A stretch of 64,000 nucleotides of DNA from DAOTVC01 sp034437215. GTDB taxonomy: Bacteria > Chloroflexota > Anaerolineae > B4-G1 > SLSP01. Positions 33,641 to 43,404 of this stretch are shown in pieces. The stretch is taken from positions 1 to 64,000 of the forward strand of contig DAOTVC010000129.1 in NCBI GenBank assembly GCA_034437215.1, in the 5' to 3' direction. Made by a program: the position numbers and the translations under genes. The notes beneath the pieces are model-generated. The model did no database searches. It saw nothing but the letters and a program-made list of their open reading frames with translations, and was not told the DNA's origin. Position 1 is the first letter of the stretch, and each line of letters opens with the position of its first letter.

Positions 33641-34960
33641 CTACTGTTCCAGCGCCGTCAGGGCATCGACGGCGGGCTGCCAGCCCTCGTGGTACTTCAG
33701 CGCCGACTTGAAGTCGGCCCGGGCGCCGTCCACGTTCCCCAGGGCGAGACGCGCCCGCCCCCGCCAGTAGTAGGACTCCTCCAGGTTGGGGGTCACCTCC
33801 AGGATCTGGTCCGCCAGGGTGATGACGTCCTGGTAGCGGCCCACGGTGTAGTAGGCCTCGTAGGGACCGAACTGGTACCAGATCATGCGGTAGTGGACGC
33901 CCAGAGCGCGGGCCTGGTCGTAGGCGACCGCGGCCCCCTCGTAGTCTCCGAGCGCCAGGAGACTGGAGCCGACGTTAAACCAGGCGAAGGCCTCGGCGTC
34001 GTCGCACTCGGCGTAGGCCACACAGCTCTCCGGCGGGTTGAGGGCCTCGGCCTGGGCCCTCTCCAGCGCCTGCCGGAAGGCGTAGCTCTCGTCCATGTGG
34101 GGGCCCAGAATCGCCGCCAGCTCCTCCGCCCGCTCGGAGGAGTAGACGACCAGGTAGAGGCGGTTGAAGCCCCGCCAGAGCTCGTCCAGCGCCTGGTAGT
34201 CGAGGATGATCTCCGGGGTATGGAGGGAGTCGTAGGCGGTGAACTGTTGCAAGGCGTCGTCGTACCCCACCAACAACCGGTAGTGTCCCATCTGTTCCTC
34301 GGTGTCGTGATCGATGTACCAGGTCTCGATGACGACGGGGAAGTCGGCGGCGAGGAGGCGCTTCAGACGCTCCAGCGTCCCGGCGGGCCGCACGATGGCC
34401 TCCAGACCCAGGGAGCGGGCGTAGTCCGCCATCTCGTAGGGGCCCACGTTCTTGTCCTCGGGGTCGGGCTTGAGGAACGGGGCGATCTCGGCCTGGGTCT
34501 CCAGACGATCCCAGAAAGAGAGCTGCATCGCCAGCGTCGTAGGGCCGCAATTATTCCACCCCTGGCGCTCCATCCGCCCACCGGGAACGCGACAGCTGGC
34601 GGGAAGCGTCGGTGTGGGTAAAGGCTCGGGGGTCATCGTCGCCTGGGGCGTGGACGTCACTGCGGGCGTCGAGGGCGACGGCGCTGCGGTGGAGGTGGGA
34701 GGCACCGGTGTGGACGTCGGCGTAGCGGTGGACAGCAGCCGCGAGACGTCGACCGCCGTCGAACTCTCGGGCGTGGCGAGGGTCTGGGCGTGAGGCACGT
34801 GGCGGAGTTCGAGCAGGGGGTCGGGCAGGTAGTAGGCGTAGCGTCCGGGCAAGGCCCGCACGACGCCGCGCAGGGCCAGCAGGCCGAAGATCACCACGAG
34901 GAGCCCCAGAGCGATCAACAACAGTATGCGTATGGTCCGGTTGACGGATTGGGTAGTCAT
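33641..34960 (-). CDS. Membrane-anchored C39-like peptidase with TPR repeats
   Basis: 439 aa. One N-terminal span (about 10-30), a Thr/Pro/Ser-rich linker (about 60-120), then a papain-like C39_2 domain: catalytic Cys in WNNCGPTTLAMQL (about 136-148), His in GHYRLLVGYD (about 223-232), Asp in YDSLHTP. From about 320 there are three or so TPR-like helical pairs (AFAWFNVGSSLLALGDYEGAAVAYDQA, ESYYWRGRARLALGNVDGARADFKSAL). Likely an extracellular cysteine peptidase or binding protein. Its start overlaps the end of murJ by 4 bases. Confidence 0.85.
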   Translation of the reverse strand: MTTQSVNRTIRILLLIALGLLVVIFGLLALRGVVRALPGRYAYYLPDPLLELRHVPHAQTLATPESSTAVDVSRLLSTATPTSTPVPPTSTAAPSPSTPAVTSTPQATMTPEPLPTPTLPASCRVPGGRMERQGWNNCGPTTLAMQLSFWDRLETQAEIAPFLKPDPEDKNVGPYEMADYARSLGLEAIVRPAGTLERLKRLLAADFPVVIETWYIDHDTEEQMGHYRLLVGYDDALQQFTAYDSLHTPEIILDYQALDELWRGFNRLYLVVYSSERAEELAAILGPHMDESYAFRQALERAQAEALNPPESCVAYAECDDAEAFAWFNVGSSLLALGDYEGAAVAYDQARALGVHYRMIWYQFGPYEAYYTVGRYQDVITLADQILEVTPNLEESYYWRGRARLALGNVDGARADFKSALKYHEGWQPAVDALTALEQ

Positions 34961-36561
34961 AGTCTCTCCCTCAAGCCGGCAGGCGGTTCGCCACCTGCCG
35001 ATCTTCCAAACAGTAAGCGTGGCAGCTCCAACAAGGTATCGTTCTTGAGCAGGAAGGCTGCCAGAAGATAGGCCCCGGTTCCGACCACCAGGGCCGTCAA
35101 CATCTCAATAATACCTCTCCCGGAGGGGAAGAGGGCGCGGACGCCCCAAATGGCAGCGGTCATGACGAGGGTCGCTCCCAGAGTACGTCCCAGGGAGAGG
35201 AGCAGGGCCCGCTCGTCCATCCCGCCCCACCGGGCACGGGCCACCCCCAGCAGGATCAGAACCTGGGCAGAGACCCCCACTCCGTTCGCCAGGGCGATGG
35301 CCCCCTGCTCCAGGGTGCCCAGGAGCGCCCAGCCCAAGCCGGCGTTGATCAGCAGCCCTATCACGGCCGCGTAGAAAGGGGTCCACATGTCGCGCCGGGC
35401 GAAGAAGGCACGGCTGACGACCTCGAGGGCGGCGTGCCCTACGAGGGCCAGTGAGAGGAAGTGGAGGGCGTAGACGACGCGGGCCGTCGCTGCAGCGTCA
35501 AAGGCCCGCCCCTCCAACAGCAGCGCGGTGACGGGGCGACCCAGCAGGAGGATACCCGCGGCCGCAGGGATGGCGAGGGAGAGCACCAGGCGCAGCGCCC
35601 AGCCCGCCGCCCGGCGGAGACCGGCGAGATCGCCCGCGTTGGCCCGCTCCGCCAACAGGGGAAAGATGGTGAGGCCCAGCGCCGTGCCGATGATAGTCTC
35701 CGGAAACTGCATGAGGCGCCAGCCGTACTCGTAGGCGGCGATGGCCCCCGGAGCCAGACGGGAGCCCAGAAAGGTGGGCAAGACGAAGTTGAGGTAGGTG
35801 GCGCCCAAGCCCAACATCCGCGGCCCCATGAGAACCAGCACGCGGCGCAGATCGGGGTGGCGCAGGATGGGGATCCAGCGAATGCGGTAGTGGAGGAGAC
35901 CGGGCACCTGGATCAGAAAGTGGCCCACCGTGCCCAGCAGGCCCCCCACCGCCAGCCCGAAGATCCCGAGCGTCGGTGCCAGGAAGAGCACCCCGGCGAT
36001 CCGTCCGAGGGTGTAGGAGAGGGGGGCCACGGCAGGGAGCAAGAAGTGCTGGTGGGCCTGGAGCACGCTCATGGCGATGCCGCTGGCGCTGGAGACGAGG
36101 GTCTGCAGGAGCACCAGGCGCATCAACTGCGTCGCCAGCGTCGTCCGGTAGGCGTCGAAGCCGGGGGCGACGACGGCGATGATCTGCGGCGCGAAGAGGG
36201 CCGCAAGAACGCTCACCCCCGCCACGACGAGCAGCACGAGGTTGAGGACCGCAGAGACGAGCCGCCCCACCTCCTCCCGGTCCCGCTTCGCAATCTGCGC
36301 GGAGAGTATCGGAATGAAAGAGGTGACGAGAGCGCTGCCGGCGACGACGGTGAAGAGCCCGTCGGGGAGCTCGAAGGCGGCGTAGTAGGCGTCGAGCTCG
36401 GCGGAGGCGCCGAAGGTACGGCTGATGAGCATGTCACGTACGAGGGCCAGGAGCTTGTCGAAGCCGAAGAAGAGGGCGACGAGCAGCGCGGAACGGGCGA
36501 CGTGGGCGCTGCCCCCGCGGGGCGCCCCCTGCACCTGTCCGTTACCCTCCTGGTGAGTCAC
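34957..36561 (-). CDS. murJ: Lipid II flippase MurJ (MviN)
   Basis: 534 aa, about 14 membrane spans. MurJ flips lipid II across the membrane for peptidoglycan synthesis. Family features: early ALLVALFFGFDKLLALVRDMLISRTFG, AELDAYYAAFELPDGLFTVVAGSALVTSFIPIL with the conserved Asp and Pro residues, and mid-protein QFPETIIGTALGLTIFPLLAERA. GTG at 36561 after GGGGGAG is preferred to TTG at 36600, which would put the start inside a hairpin-plus-T-run. Leads an operon with the C39-like peptidase. Confidence 0.93.
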   Translation of the reverse strand: MTHQEGNGQVQGAPRGGSAHVARSALLVALFFGFDKLLALVRDMLISRTFGASAELDAYYAAFELPDGLFTVVAGSALVTSFIPILSAQIAKRDREEVGRLVSAVLNLVLLVVAGVSVLAALFAPQIIAVVAPGFDAYRTTLATQLMRLVLLQTLVSSASGIAMSVLQAHQHFLLPAVAPLSYTLGRIAGVLFLAPTLGIFGLAVGGLLGTVGHFLIQVPGLLHYRIRWIPILRHPDLRRVLVLMGPRMLGLGATYLNFVLPTFLGSRLAPGAIAAYEYGWRLMQFPETIIGTALGLTIFPLLAERANAGDLAGLRRAAGWALRLVLSLAIPAAAGILLLGRPVTALLLEGRAFDAAATARVVYALHFLSLALVGHAALEVVSRAFFARRDMWTPFYAAVIGLLINAGLGWALLGTLEQGAIALANGVGVSAQVLILLGVARARWGGMDERALLLSLGRTLGATLVMTAAIWGVRALFPSGRGIIEMLTALVVGTGAYLLAAFLLKNDTLLELPRLLFGRSAGGEPPAGLRERL

Positions 36562-36581
36562 GCCACGCTCCCCCTTTCGAC

Positions 36582-36611
36582 AAAAAAGGGCACCCGTCAA
36601 CGGAGATGCCC
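36582..36611 (-). terminator. Attenuator-like terminator in the murJ leader
   Basis: Minus strand: stem GGGCA(TC)/(GG)TGCCC (36611-36588) followed by six T (36587-36582), sitting between the promoter and the GTG start. A terminator inside a 70-nt leader suggests conditional read-through into murJ. Confidence 0.6.
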
Positions 36612-36637
36612 TCTCATCCTTTCGATCCAGTGGAGGT

Positions 36638-36665
36638 AGTATAGCGCAACGGCGCTCTAAATCAA
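36638..36665 (-). promoter_or_regulatory. murJ promoter
   Basis: Minus strand: TTGATT (36665-36660), 16-base spacer, TATACT (36643-36638). The transcript would start near 36631. Confidence 0.65.
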
Positions 36666-36691
36666 GTTACCCGGTCCAACGGATATTGGAT

Positions 36692-36776
36692 GGGTGTGTT
36701 TCAACTCAGGCTGAAACGTGAGGGGCTCACGGTTTACGTTTCACGTTTCACGCCTCGGCTTAACTGAAACACACCC
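36692..36776. mobile_element. Family C MITE-like element, copy C3
   Basis: 85 bp, perfect ends GGGTGTGTTTCA/TGAAACACACCC and an internal palindrome CGTGAGGGGCTCACG. Flanked by ATATTGGAT (36683-36691) and ATATTAGAT (36777-36785), 9 bp with one mismatch. Confidence 0.8.
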
Positions 36777-36798
36777 ATATTAGATCCATTGCATAATA

Positions 36799-36959
36799 GA
36801 CTGCCCTGAAAAAAACTTCTTCCAACACGGAGAACACCGAGAAAACCAAGGAGATAGTGACATATCTTTATAAAAAGCGCTCTTGTGCCTGATTTTATGA
36901 AGTCCAATTTAAAAAATCTCCGTGCCCTCTGTGGTAAAAAGGCTTTTTCAGCAGAGTCA
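36799..36959 (+). mobile_element. Family A MITE, copy A2
   Basis: 161 bp; as A1 but the first T of the left end is missing. Perfect 5-bp duplication TAATA (36794-36798, 36960-36964). Confidence 0.9.
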
Positions 36960-37016
36960 TAATAGGGTTTCGGTCACACGATCAGGGAATTTGGACGCAG
37001 ATTAACGCAGATTTTC

Positions 37017-37145
37017 AAGGCTATCGCACTTAGCACACTTTCTCCAGCGCGTTACCTGGTGCGCCGCTGAAGCGGCATTCTTTAGGGGGATTTTCGTGGC
37101 CTTTAGGCCGCATTTCTGCGACCCGAGGTCAAATGCGATAGCCCT
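37017..37145. mobile_element. Family D MITE-like element, copy D3
   Basis: Ends AAGGCTATCGCACTTAGCAC and GAGGTCAAATGCGATAGCCCT, almost the same as D2 but about 40 bases shorter because the internal hairpin is reduced. Flanking duplication is not clear. Together C3, A2 and D3 fill most of the gap 36666-37154. Confidence 0.7.
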
Positions 37146-37154
37146 AACCAGGTT

Positions 37155-37182
37155 TTGCAGTGGGAGCGCCCGGTGCTATACT
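37155..37182 (+). promoter_or_regulatory. Promoter of the adenosine deaminase gene
   Basis: TTGCAG (37155-37160), 16-base spacer, TATACT (37177-37182), about 20 bases before the ATG and its GGAGGAGG site. Confidence 0.65.
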
Positions 37183-37202
37183 CGCTCTATGGAGGAGGAA
37201 CC

Positions 37203-38207
37203 ATGAACGCAGAAGAGAAGATGATGGACCCCGCTTGGCCGTTGATCGACCTGCACCGCCACCTCGACGGCAACGTGCGCCTGGAGACGATTCTCGACCT
37301 GGGACAGCAGCACGACCTCGACCTGCCCGCATCGACGGTGGAGGGGCTCCGTCCCCACGTGCAGGTCACGCAGCCCCAGCCGGGGCTCATGGCCTTCATC
37401 GAGAAGTTCAAGTGGATGCGGGAGATCCTCGTGGACTACGACGCCGTGCGCCGGGTCGCCTACGAGAACGTCGAGGACGCCCGCGAGGAGGGCATCGCCT
37501 ACCTCGAGCTGCGCTTCAGCCCCTGGTTTATGGCGGAGCCCCACCGCCTCGATCCCCGGGGCGTGGTCGCTGCGGTGGTGGAGGGCGTAGCGAGCGGAGT
37601 ACGTGATTTCGGCATCCGCGCCAACCTCATCGGCATCCTCACCCGTACCTACGGTCCCGAGGTAGCGTGGCAGGAGCTGGAGGCTCTCCTGGCCTTCGCC
37701 GGCGATCTGGTGGCCCTGGACCTGGCGGGGGACGAGGAGAACTACCCGGGTACGCTCTTCGTCGCCCACATCCGCCGGGCCCAGGAGGCGGGGCTGGGAA
37801 TCACCATCCACGCGGGCGAAGCCGCCGGCCCCGAGAGCATCTGGCAGGCGGTCTGCGAGTTGGAGGCCTCACGGCTGGGGCACGCCGTCCACGCCGTCGA
37901 GGACCCCGAGCTCCTCGGCTACCTGGCGGAGCATCTCATCGGCGTGGAGACCAGCCTCACGAGCAACGTCCAGACGAGCACGGTGCCCGACTACGAGAGC
38001 CATCCCCTGCGCACCTTCCTGGAGCAGGGCATCCTGGCCACCATCAACACCGACGACCCCGGCATCAGCGGCATCGATCTCCTCCACGAATACCGGGTAG
38101 CCGCTCCACGGGCGGGGCTGACGCCGGAGATGGCCCACCGGGCCCAACGCAACGCCCTCACCATCGCCTTCCTGCCGTCCGAGGAGAAGGCAGCCCTGGA
38201 GGCGTGA
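37203..38207 (+). CDS. add: Adenosine deaminase
   Basis: 334 aa, standard length. Hydrolyses adenosine to inosine for purine salvage. Zinc and catalytic motifs are all present: LIDLHRHLDGNVRLETI (two His), HAGEAAGPESI (His and catalytic Glu), LGHAVHAVED (His) and INTDDPGISGI (Asp pair). Earlier in-frame start is rejected because GGAGGAGGAA directly precedes the ATG at 37203. Adenine deaminase is the main alternative. Monocistronic, between repeat islands. Confidence 0.93.
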   Translation: MNAEEKMMDPAWPLIDLHRHLDGNVRLETILDLGQQHDLDLPASTVEGLRPHVQVTQPQPGLMAFIEKFKWMREILVDYDAVRRVAYENVEDAREEGIAYLELRFSPWFMAEPHRLDPRGVVAAVVEGVASGVRDFGIRANLIGILTRTYGPEVAWQELEALLAFAGDLVALDLAGDEENYPGTLFVAHIRRAQEAGLGITIHAGEAAGPESIWQAVCELEASRLGHAVHAVEDPELLGYLAEHLIGVETSLTSNVQTSTVPDYESHPLRTFLEQGILATINTDDPGISGIDLLHEYRVAAPRAGLTPEMAHRAQRNALTIAFLPSEEKAALEA

Positions 38208-38218
38208 AACCTATCACA

Positions 38219-38539
38219 TGACTCCACTGAAGAAAGGCCAGCCAACCGCAGAGAGCGCAAAATAAGGATACAGATTGTTAATCCAGCGAGGTGTAAACCT
38301 CAGAAATATTAAGTGACTGCCCTGAAAAAACTTCTTCCAACACGGAGAACACCGAGAAAACCAAGGAGATAGTGAAATATCCTTATAAAAAGCGCTCTTT
38401 TGCCTGATTTTATGAAGTCCAATTTAAAAAATCTCCGTGCCCTCTGTGGTAAAAAGGCTTTTTTCAGCAGAGTCATTAAGTTATCTCTGCGACCTCTGCG
38501 TCTTCTGCCGTTAGTCCCCACCTTCTTTCAGGGAAGTCA
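38219..38539 (+). mobile_element. Family B MITE-like element, copy B1, interrupted by A3
   Basis: Ends TGACTCCACTGAAGAAAGG and CCTTCTTTCAGGGAAGTCA. Internal sequence (AACCGCAGAGAGCGCAAA, AGCGAGGTGTAAACCTCAGA, GCGACCTCTGCGTCTTCTGC) matches the reverse complement of B2. Flanked by TCACA/TCCCA, 4 of 5. Family A copy A3 interrupts it. Confidence 0.75.
38314..38475 (+). mobile_element. Family A MITE, copy A3, nested in B1
   Basis: 162 bp, ends TGACTGCCCTGAAAAAA/TTTTTTCAGCAGAGTCA, perfect 5-bp duplication TTAAG (38309-38313, 38476-38480). The uninterrupted B2 copy reads straight through this point with a single TTAAG. Confidence 0.93.
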
Positions 38540-38548
38540 TCCCATAGA

Positions 38549-38576
38549 AGAGCGGAGGGCCGTCAGCCTCCGCTCT
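38549..38576 (+). terminator. Hairpin upstream of the first exporter cassette
   Basis: AGAGCGGAGG/CCTCCGCTCT with an 8-base loop, followed by CTTGT. The counterpart at 42309-42336 stands at the same place before the second cassette. Confidence 0.65.
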
Positions 38577-38668
38577 CTTGTATCTACCTGTTCCTAGGAG
38601 CAGGCAGAGCTTATAGTTAGAGATCAGTACGAAACCCCGCCGTAGCACCTCTCGTTTTCCGACCTCTC

Positions 38669-38677
38669 TGTTATAAT
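38669..38677 (+). promoter_or_regulatory. Extended -10 of exporter cassette 1
   Basis: TGTTATAAT, an extended -10 (TGnTATAAT) in CTCTGTTATAATTC. No clear -35. Same element at 42429-42437. Confidence 0.6.
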
Positions 38678-38740
38678 TCAGTCTGTAATCAACCTGATGG
38701 GAAGTCAGTGCAGCTATGCAGTAGGAGCAGGAGTGTGAAC

Positions 38741-39647
<907 letters not shown>

Positions 39648-39655
<8 letters not shown>

Positions 39656-40868
39656 ACTCTGGCTGGTCGCCCAGCACACCTACGGGGAGCGGGTGCGCAC
39701 GCGCTCCTTCCTCTTTACGACCTTCGGCCTGCCCCTGCTCATGGTGGCAGTGATGGTCGTCTTCTTCTTGATCATCATGTCAGGAATCGACGATCGCCCT
39801 CTCGGCTACGTGGATCGGGCAGGACTTCTCGACCCCAAGGTGTCGCAACGCCTGAACGCGACGAACACCAGGACGGTGGAGATGCAAGCCTTTGACACGG
39901 AGGATGCCGCGCAGGAGGCCCTGAAGGCCGAGAAGATTCAAGCCTACTACGTCGTACCCGAGGACTACCTGGAGACACAGGATCTCCGGCTCTACTACTG
40001 GGACGAAGAACCGGCCGTCACGATCCTATTCAACTTCAACCGCTTCCTGCGCGCCAGCCTGATCGCGATGCAGCCTCAGGAGGTCGCTGCCACCCTCACC
40101 GAGGGCATCGACCTGACCGTCCGATCGGCCGATGGGAGCAAATCCTTCAGCAGCGGAAACATCCTGAGTTTCCTGCTCCCCTTCCTGTTGGCCACCTCCT
40201 TCTTCTTCAGCATCAACAACTCCGGTAACTACATGTTCTATGCAATCATGGAGGAGAAGGTGAGCCGCACGATCGAGATCCTGGTGACCTCCATCTCCCC
40301 CCTCCAGCTGATGGGGGGCAAGGCCCTCGGGCTGGTCGCCGTCTCCCTGACCCAGCTGGCCATATGGCTGGGAACACCCACCATCCTGGCGTTGGTCGCC
40401 GGCCACTTCATCCCCCAGAGCTCGTTCGTCGCCATTCCGTGGAGGATCCTTCTGGTGGCGCTGCTCTACTTCTTGCCCACCTTCGCCCTTATGGCGAGTC
40501 TTATGAGCGCCATTGGGGCGGTGTTTGGTGAAAAACGGCAGGCTTACTTAATTAAAGTGTTCATAAACATGCTCTCCAGCGTCCCCATCTTCTTCGTCAT
40601 TCTCGTCTTTGCCGATCCGGACAGCCCCTTCCTGGTCTTCTTATCCCTCTTCCCGACGACGGCCTTCACCACCATCATGCTACGCTGGAGTCTGACCTCC
40701 ATTCCCCTGTGGCAGTTGATCTGCAGTTGGCTCCTTCTCATCCTGGTCACGGGCGGCAGTCTCTGGATGGCGGCGCGCGTCTTCCGGGTGGGGATGCTCC
40801 GCTACGGTCAACGACTGAAGTTGCCGAGAGCACTCACGGATCTCTTCGGCTCCGAACGGGCTGCTTAG
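39648..40868 (+). CDS. ABC-2 exporter permease 1, cassette 1 (NatB/YhaP-like)
   Basis: 406 aa. One span near the N-terminus (about 20-45), a large extracytoplasmic loop (about 46-170, GYVDRAGLLDP, AYYVVPEDYLETQ), then about five or six spans from 172 on, with KALGLVAVSLTQLAIWLG and ILRW-type loops of ABC-2 permeases. Likely pairs with the next gene as a heterodimer. Strongly similar to 43397-44617. Confidence 0.9.
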
Positions 40869-40880
40869 GGGAGAAGAAAG

Positions 40881-42236
40881 ATGCACAACGTCTTACTGGT
40901 CCTCCAGCGAGAGATAAGGACGACTTTGGGGAAGCGCTCCTTCTGGATCACCACCTTTGTCCTGCCCGTCGTCTTCTTCGCCTTCATCTTTGGCTCTCAG
41001 TTTCTAGCCCTGCGGATGGCGATGAAGGCGGTCGTGGAGGAGACATTAGCGGAGGAGACGGTGACAGAGGGGCTGTTGATAGAAGATAGCTCGGTGAAGC
41101 GAGCGCCGCCGGTGAGCCGCCACCGGCTCAAGGAGGAAGAAGAGGAAGAGCCTGTGGCAATCGAGCCCACCACGGGCTACGTGGACGAGGCAGGGATCAT
41201 CGCGGCCTTCCCGGAGGACTTTCCCGAGGATCTGATGGGGGCCTACCCCGACCGGGAGGCGGCGCAGGCGGCGCTGCAAGCCGGCGATCTCACCTCCTAC
41301 TACGTGGTGCCCGCAGACTTTGCCCGGAGTCCTGAACTCATCCTCGTACAGCGTCAGTTCTCCCCCATACAGCTGCGGGATCGGGAAGAAAATAACTTTC
41401 ACCATCTGGTGCTCTACAATCTGACGGGCAGTGTTGAGGTAGCACGCATAATCAACACCTCCTACCTCCCCGTCAGGTTAGAGAGAGTGGCACCTCCGGA
41501 GACCGTCCCGGCGAGTGGAAGTCGTGAAGCATCCGTTCTGGTACCCTTTTTCGTAGGTTTCATCTTCTTCCTCTCCCTCACCATGAGCAGCGAATTCTTG
41601 CTGCGGAGCGTCTCCAAGGAGAAGGAGAACCGTATGGTCGAGGTGCTGCTCCTGAGCCTGCACCCGCGGGAGCTGATGTTGGGCAAGCTGCTCGGCCTGA
41701 GCATCGTAGCCCTGGTGCAGATCCTCCTCTGGCTGGGCGCAGGCGCGCTCGTCCTGGGGAGCGACTCGCCCCTCTTCCGCTTCATCAGAGCCGCCTCCTC
41801 CCTCGCCCTGCCGCCCGGCTTCTTCGCCTGGGGATTGATCTATTTCCTGCTAAGCTTCCTGATGTTCTCTTCGATCCTGGGCGCCATCGGCGCGTTGGCC
41901 CCCTCGGCCCGGGAGGGCAGCCAGTTCACCTCTATGGTGCTGTTGCCGCTGATGATCGCGATGGGATTGAACGCGGTCTTCAGCGATGCGCCCAACGGGC
42001 TGCTGCTCGTGCTCCTGAGCCTCTTCCCCCTCACCGCGCCCGTCTCCATGATGGCCCGGTTGGCAGCGACCTCGGTCCCTCTCTGGCAGCTCCTGGTGAG
42101 CGTGGCGCTGCTTGCGACGACGACCTACGGCTTCGTCCTCGTCGCGGGCCGCTTCTTCCGGGCCGACACGCTGCTGTCGAGCACGCGCCTCAGTTGGAAG
42201 CGGCTGAGGCAGGAGGTGAAGAGGGCGGTGAGCTGA
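40881..42236 (+). CDS. ABC-2 exporter permease 2, cassette 1
   Basis: 451 aa, same layout: span about 20-45, extracytoplasmic loop to about 215 (with an acidic/basic insert around 70-95, LKEEEEEEPVAIE), then about six spans. SKEKENRMVEVLLLSLHPRELMLGKLLGLSIVALVQ marks the ABC-2 core. Longer than its cassette 2 counterpart (430 aa) mostly in the loop, where the two diverge most. 12 bases after permease 1. Confidence 0.9.
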   Translation: MHNVLLVLQREIRTTLGKRSFWITTFVLPVVFFAFIFGSQFLALRMAMKAVVEETLAEETVTEGLLIEDSSVKRAPPVSRHRLKEEEEEEPVAIEPTTGYVDEAGIIAAFPEDFPEDLMGAYPDREAAQAALQAGDLTSYYVVPADFARSPELILVQRQFSPIQLRDREENNFHHLVLYNLTGSVEVARIINTSYLPVRLERVAPPETVPASGSREASVLVPFFVGFIFFLSLTMSSEFLLRSVSKEKENRMVEVLLLSLHPRELMLGKLLGLSIVALVQILLWLGAGALVLGSDSPLFRFIRAASSLALPPGFFAWGLIYFLLSFLMFSSILGAIGALAPSAREGSQFTSMVLLPLMIAMGLNAVFSDAPNGLLLVLLSLFPLTAPVSMMARLAATSVPLWQLLVSVALLATTTYGFVLVAGRFFRADTLLSSTRLSWKRLRQEVKRAVS

Positions 42237-42308
42237 GGCCCCCGCTATCGAAGACGGCCCTCCCCACCCGAGGCAGAAGCGTTGGCGGCATGAGAACCCT
42301 TCCATACC

Positions 42309-42339
42309 AGAGCGGAGGTCCTGTGACCTCCGCTCTTTT
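42309..42339 (+). terminator. Terminator between the exporter cassettes
   Basis: Perfect 12-bp stem AGAGCGGAGGTC/GACCTCCGCTCT, CTGT loop, followed by TTT. Confidence 0.8.
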
Positions 42340-42428
42340 GCTTGCGCCTGGTCGTAGGGCTAGGTAGAGCCTACGTCTCAAGTTCAGTGCCAAACCCCAC
42401 CGGAGAACCACGCGCTTTGCAGACTTTC

Positions 42429-42437
42429 TGTTATAAT
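42429..42437 (+). promoter_or_regulatory. Extended -10 of exporter cassette 2
   Basis: TGTTATAAT in TTTCTGTTATAATCA, matching cassette 1; start codon 53 bases downstream. Confidence 0.6.
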
Positions 42438-42489
42438 CATCGTGGTGAGCTAGAGCAATTATGTGAGAAGTCCTATAAGGAGCGTGAAG

Positions 42490-43404
42490 ATGGAACCTAT
42501 GGCGAGCGTATCCCACGTCAGCAAGTCCTTCGGTCAGGTAGAGGCGGTGAAGGACGTGAGCTTCGAGGTCTACCCGGGTGAGATCCTGGGGCTCCTCGGT
42601 CCCAACGGCGCCGGCAAGACGACCACCATCCGTATGCTGCTGGACATCTTCAAACCCGATGGCGGCACGGTGAGCGTCCTGGGCGGTCCGATGACCGAGG
42701 AGAAGAAGAGCCGGATCGGCTATCTACCCGAGGAGCGCGGACTCTACCAGGACCAGAAACTGGAGCAGGTGCTCGTCTACCTGGCGACGCTGAAGGGGCT
42801 CGAGGAGGGCGAGGCACGGAAGCGCCTGGAGCGCTGGTTCAAGCGGCTGGAGCTCTACGAGCACCGCGAGAAGAAGGTACAGGAGCTGAGCAAGGGCATG
42901 CAGCAGAAGGCGCAGATTATCAGCACCCTCGTACACGAGCCCGATCTGCTCGTCATCGACGAGCCCTTCTCGGGCCTCGACCCCGTCAATACCCGGCTGG
43001 TCAAGGATATCATGGAGGAGCAGCAGGCGGCGGGGCGGGGCATCATCATGTCCACCCACCAGATGCACCAGGTGGAGGCCCTCTGCAGCCGCATCGTGCT
43101 CATTCACCGGGGTGAGAGGGTGCTCTACGGGGACGTGGATAAGATCAAGCGGGAGTTCGCGGGCAACGCCGTGATCCTGGAGGGAGAGGGGGACCTCGAG
43201 ACGCTGCCGGGCGTGCTGGAGGCGCGGCGACGAGACGGTGTCTGGCACCTGGCGCTGGAGCCGGGCACCTCTCCGCAGGCGCTCTTCCGAACGTTGGCGG
43301 AGCGTGAGGTCAAGGTCGAGCGCTTCGAGATCGCCGAACCCTCACTGGACGACATCTTCATTATCACGGTAAAGGAAGGTCCAGAGGAGGTCGCAGATGC
43401 GTAA
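42490..43404 (+). CDS. ABC-2 exporter ATPase, cassette 2 (NatA/YhaQ-like)
   Basis: 304 aa, same length as the cassette 1 ATPase and differing at only scattered positions, mostly near the N-terminus and in the C-terminal extension. Walker A GPNGAGKTT, signature LSKGMQQKAQ, Walker B LLVIDEPFSGLDP all intact. It overlaps the next gene by 8 bases exactly as in cassette 1. Confidence 0.93.
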   Translation: MEPMASVSHVSKSFGQVEAVKDVSFEVYPGEILGLLGPNGAGKTTTIRMLLDIFKPDGGTVSVLGGPMTEEKKSRIGYLPEERGLYQDQKLEQVLVYLATLKGLEEGEARKRLERWFKRLELYEHREKKVQELSKGMQQKAQIISTLVHEPDLLVIDEPFSGLDPVNTRLVKDIMEEQQAAGRGIIMSTHQMHQVEALCSRIVLIHRGERVLYGDVDKIKREFAGNAVILEGEGDLETLPGVLEARRRDGVWHLALEPGTSPQALFRTLAEREVKVERFEIAEPSLDDIFIITVKEGPEEVADA

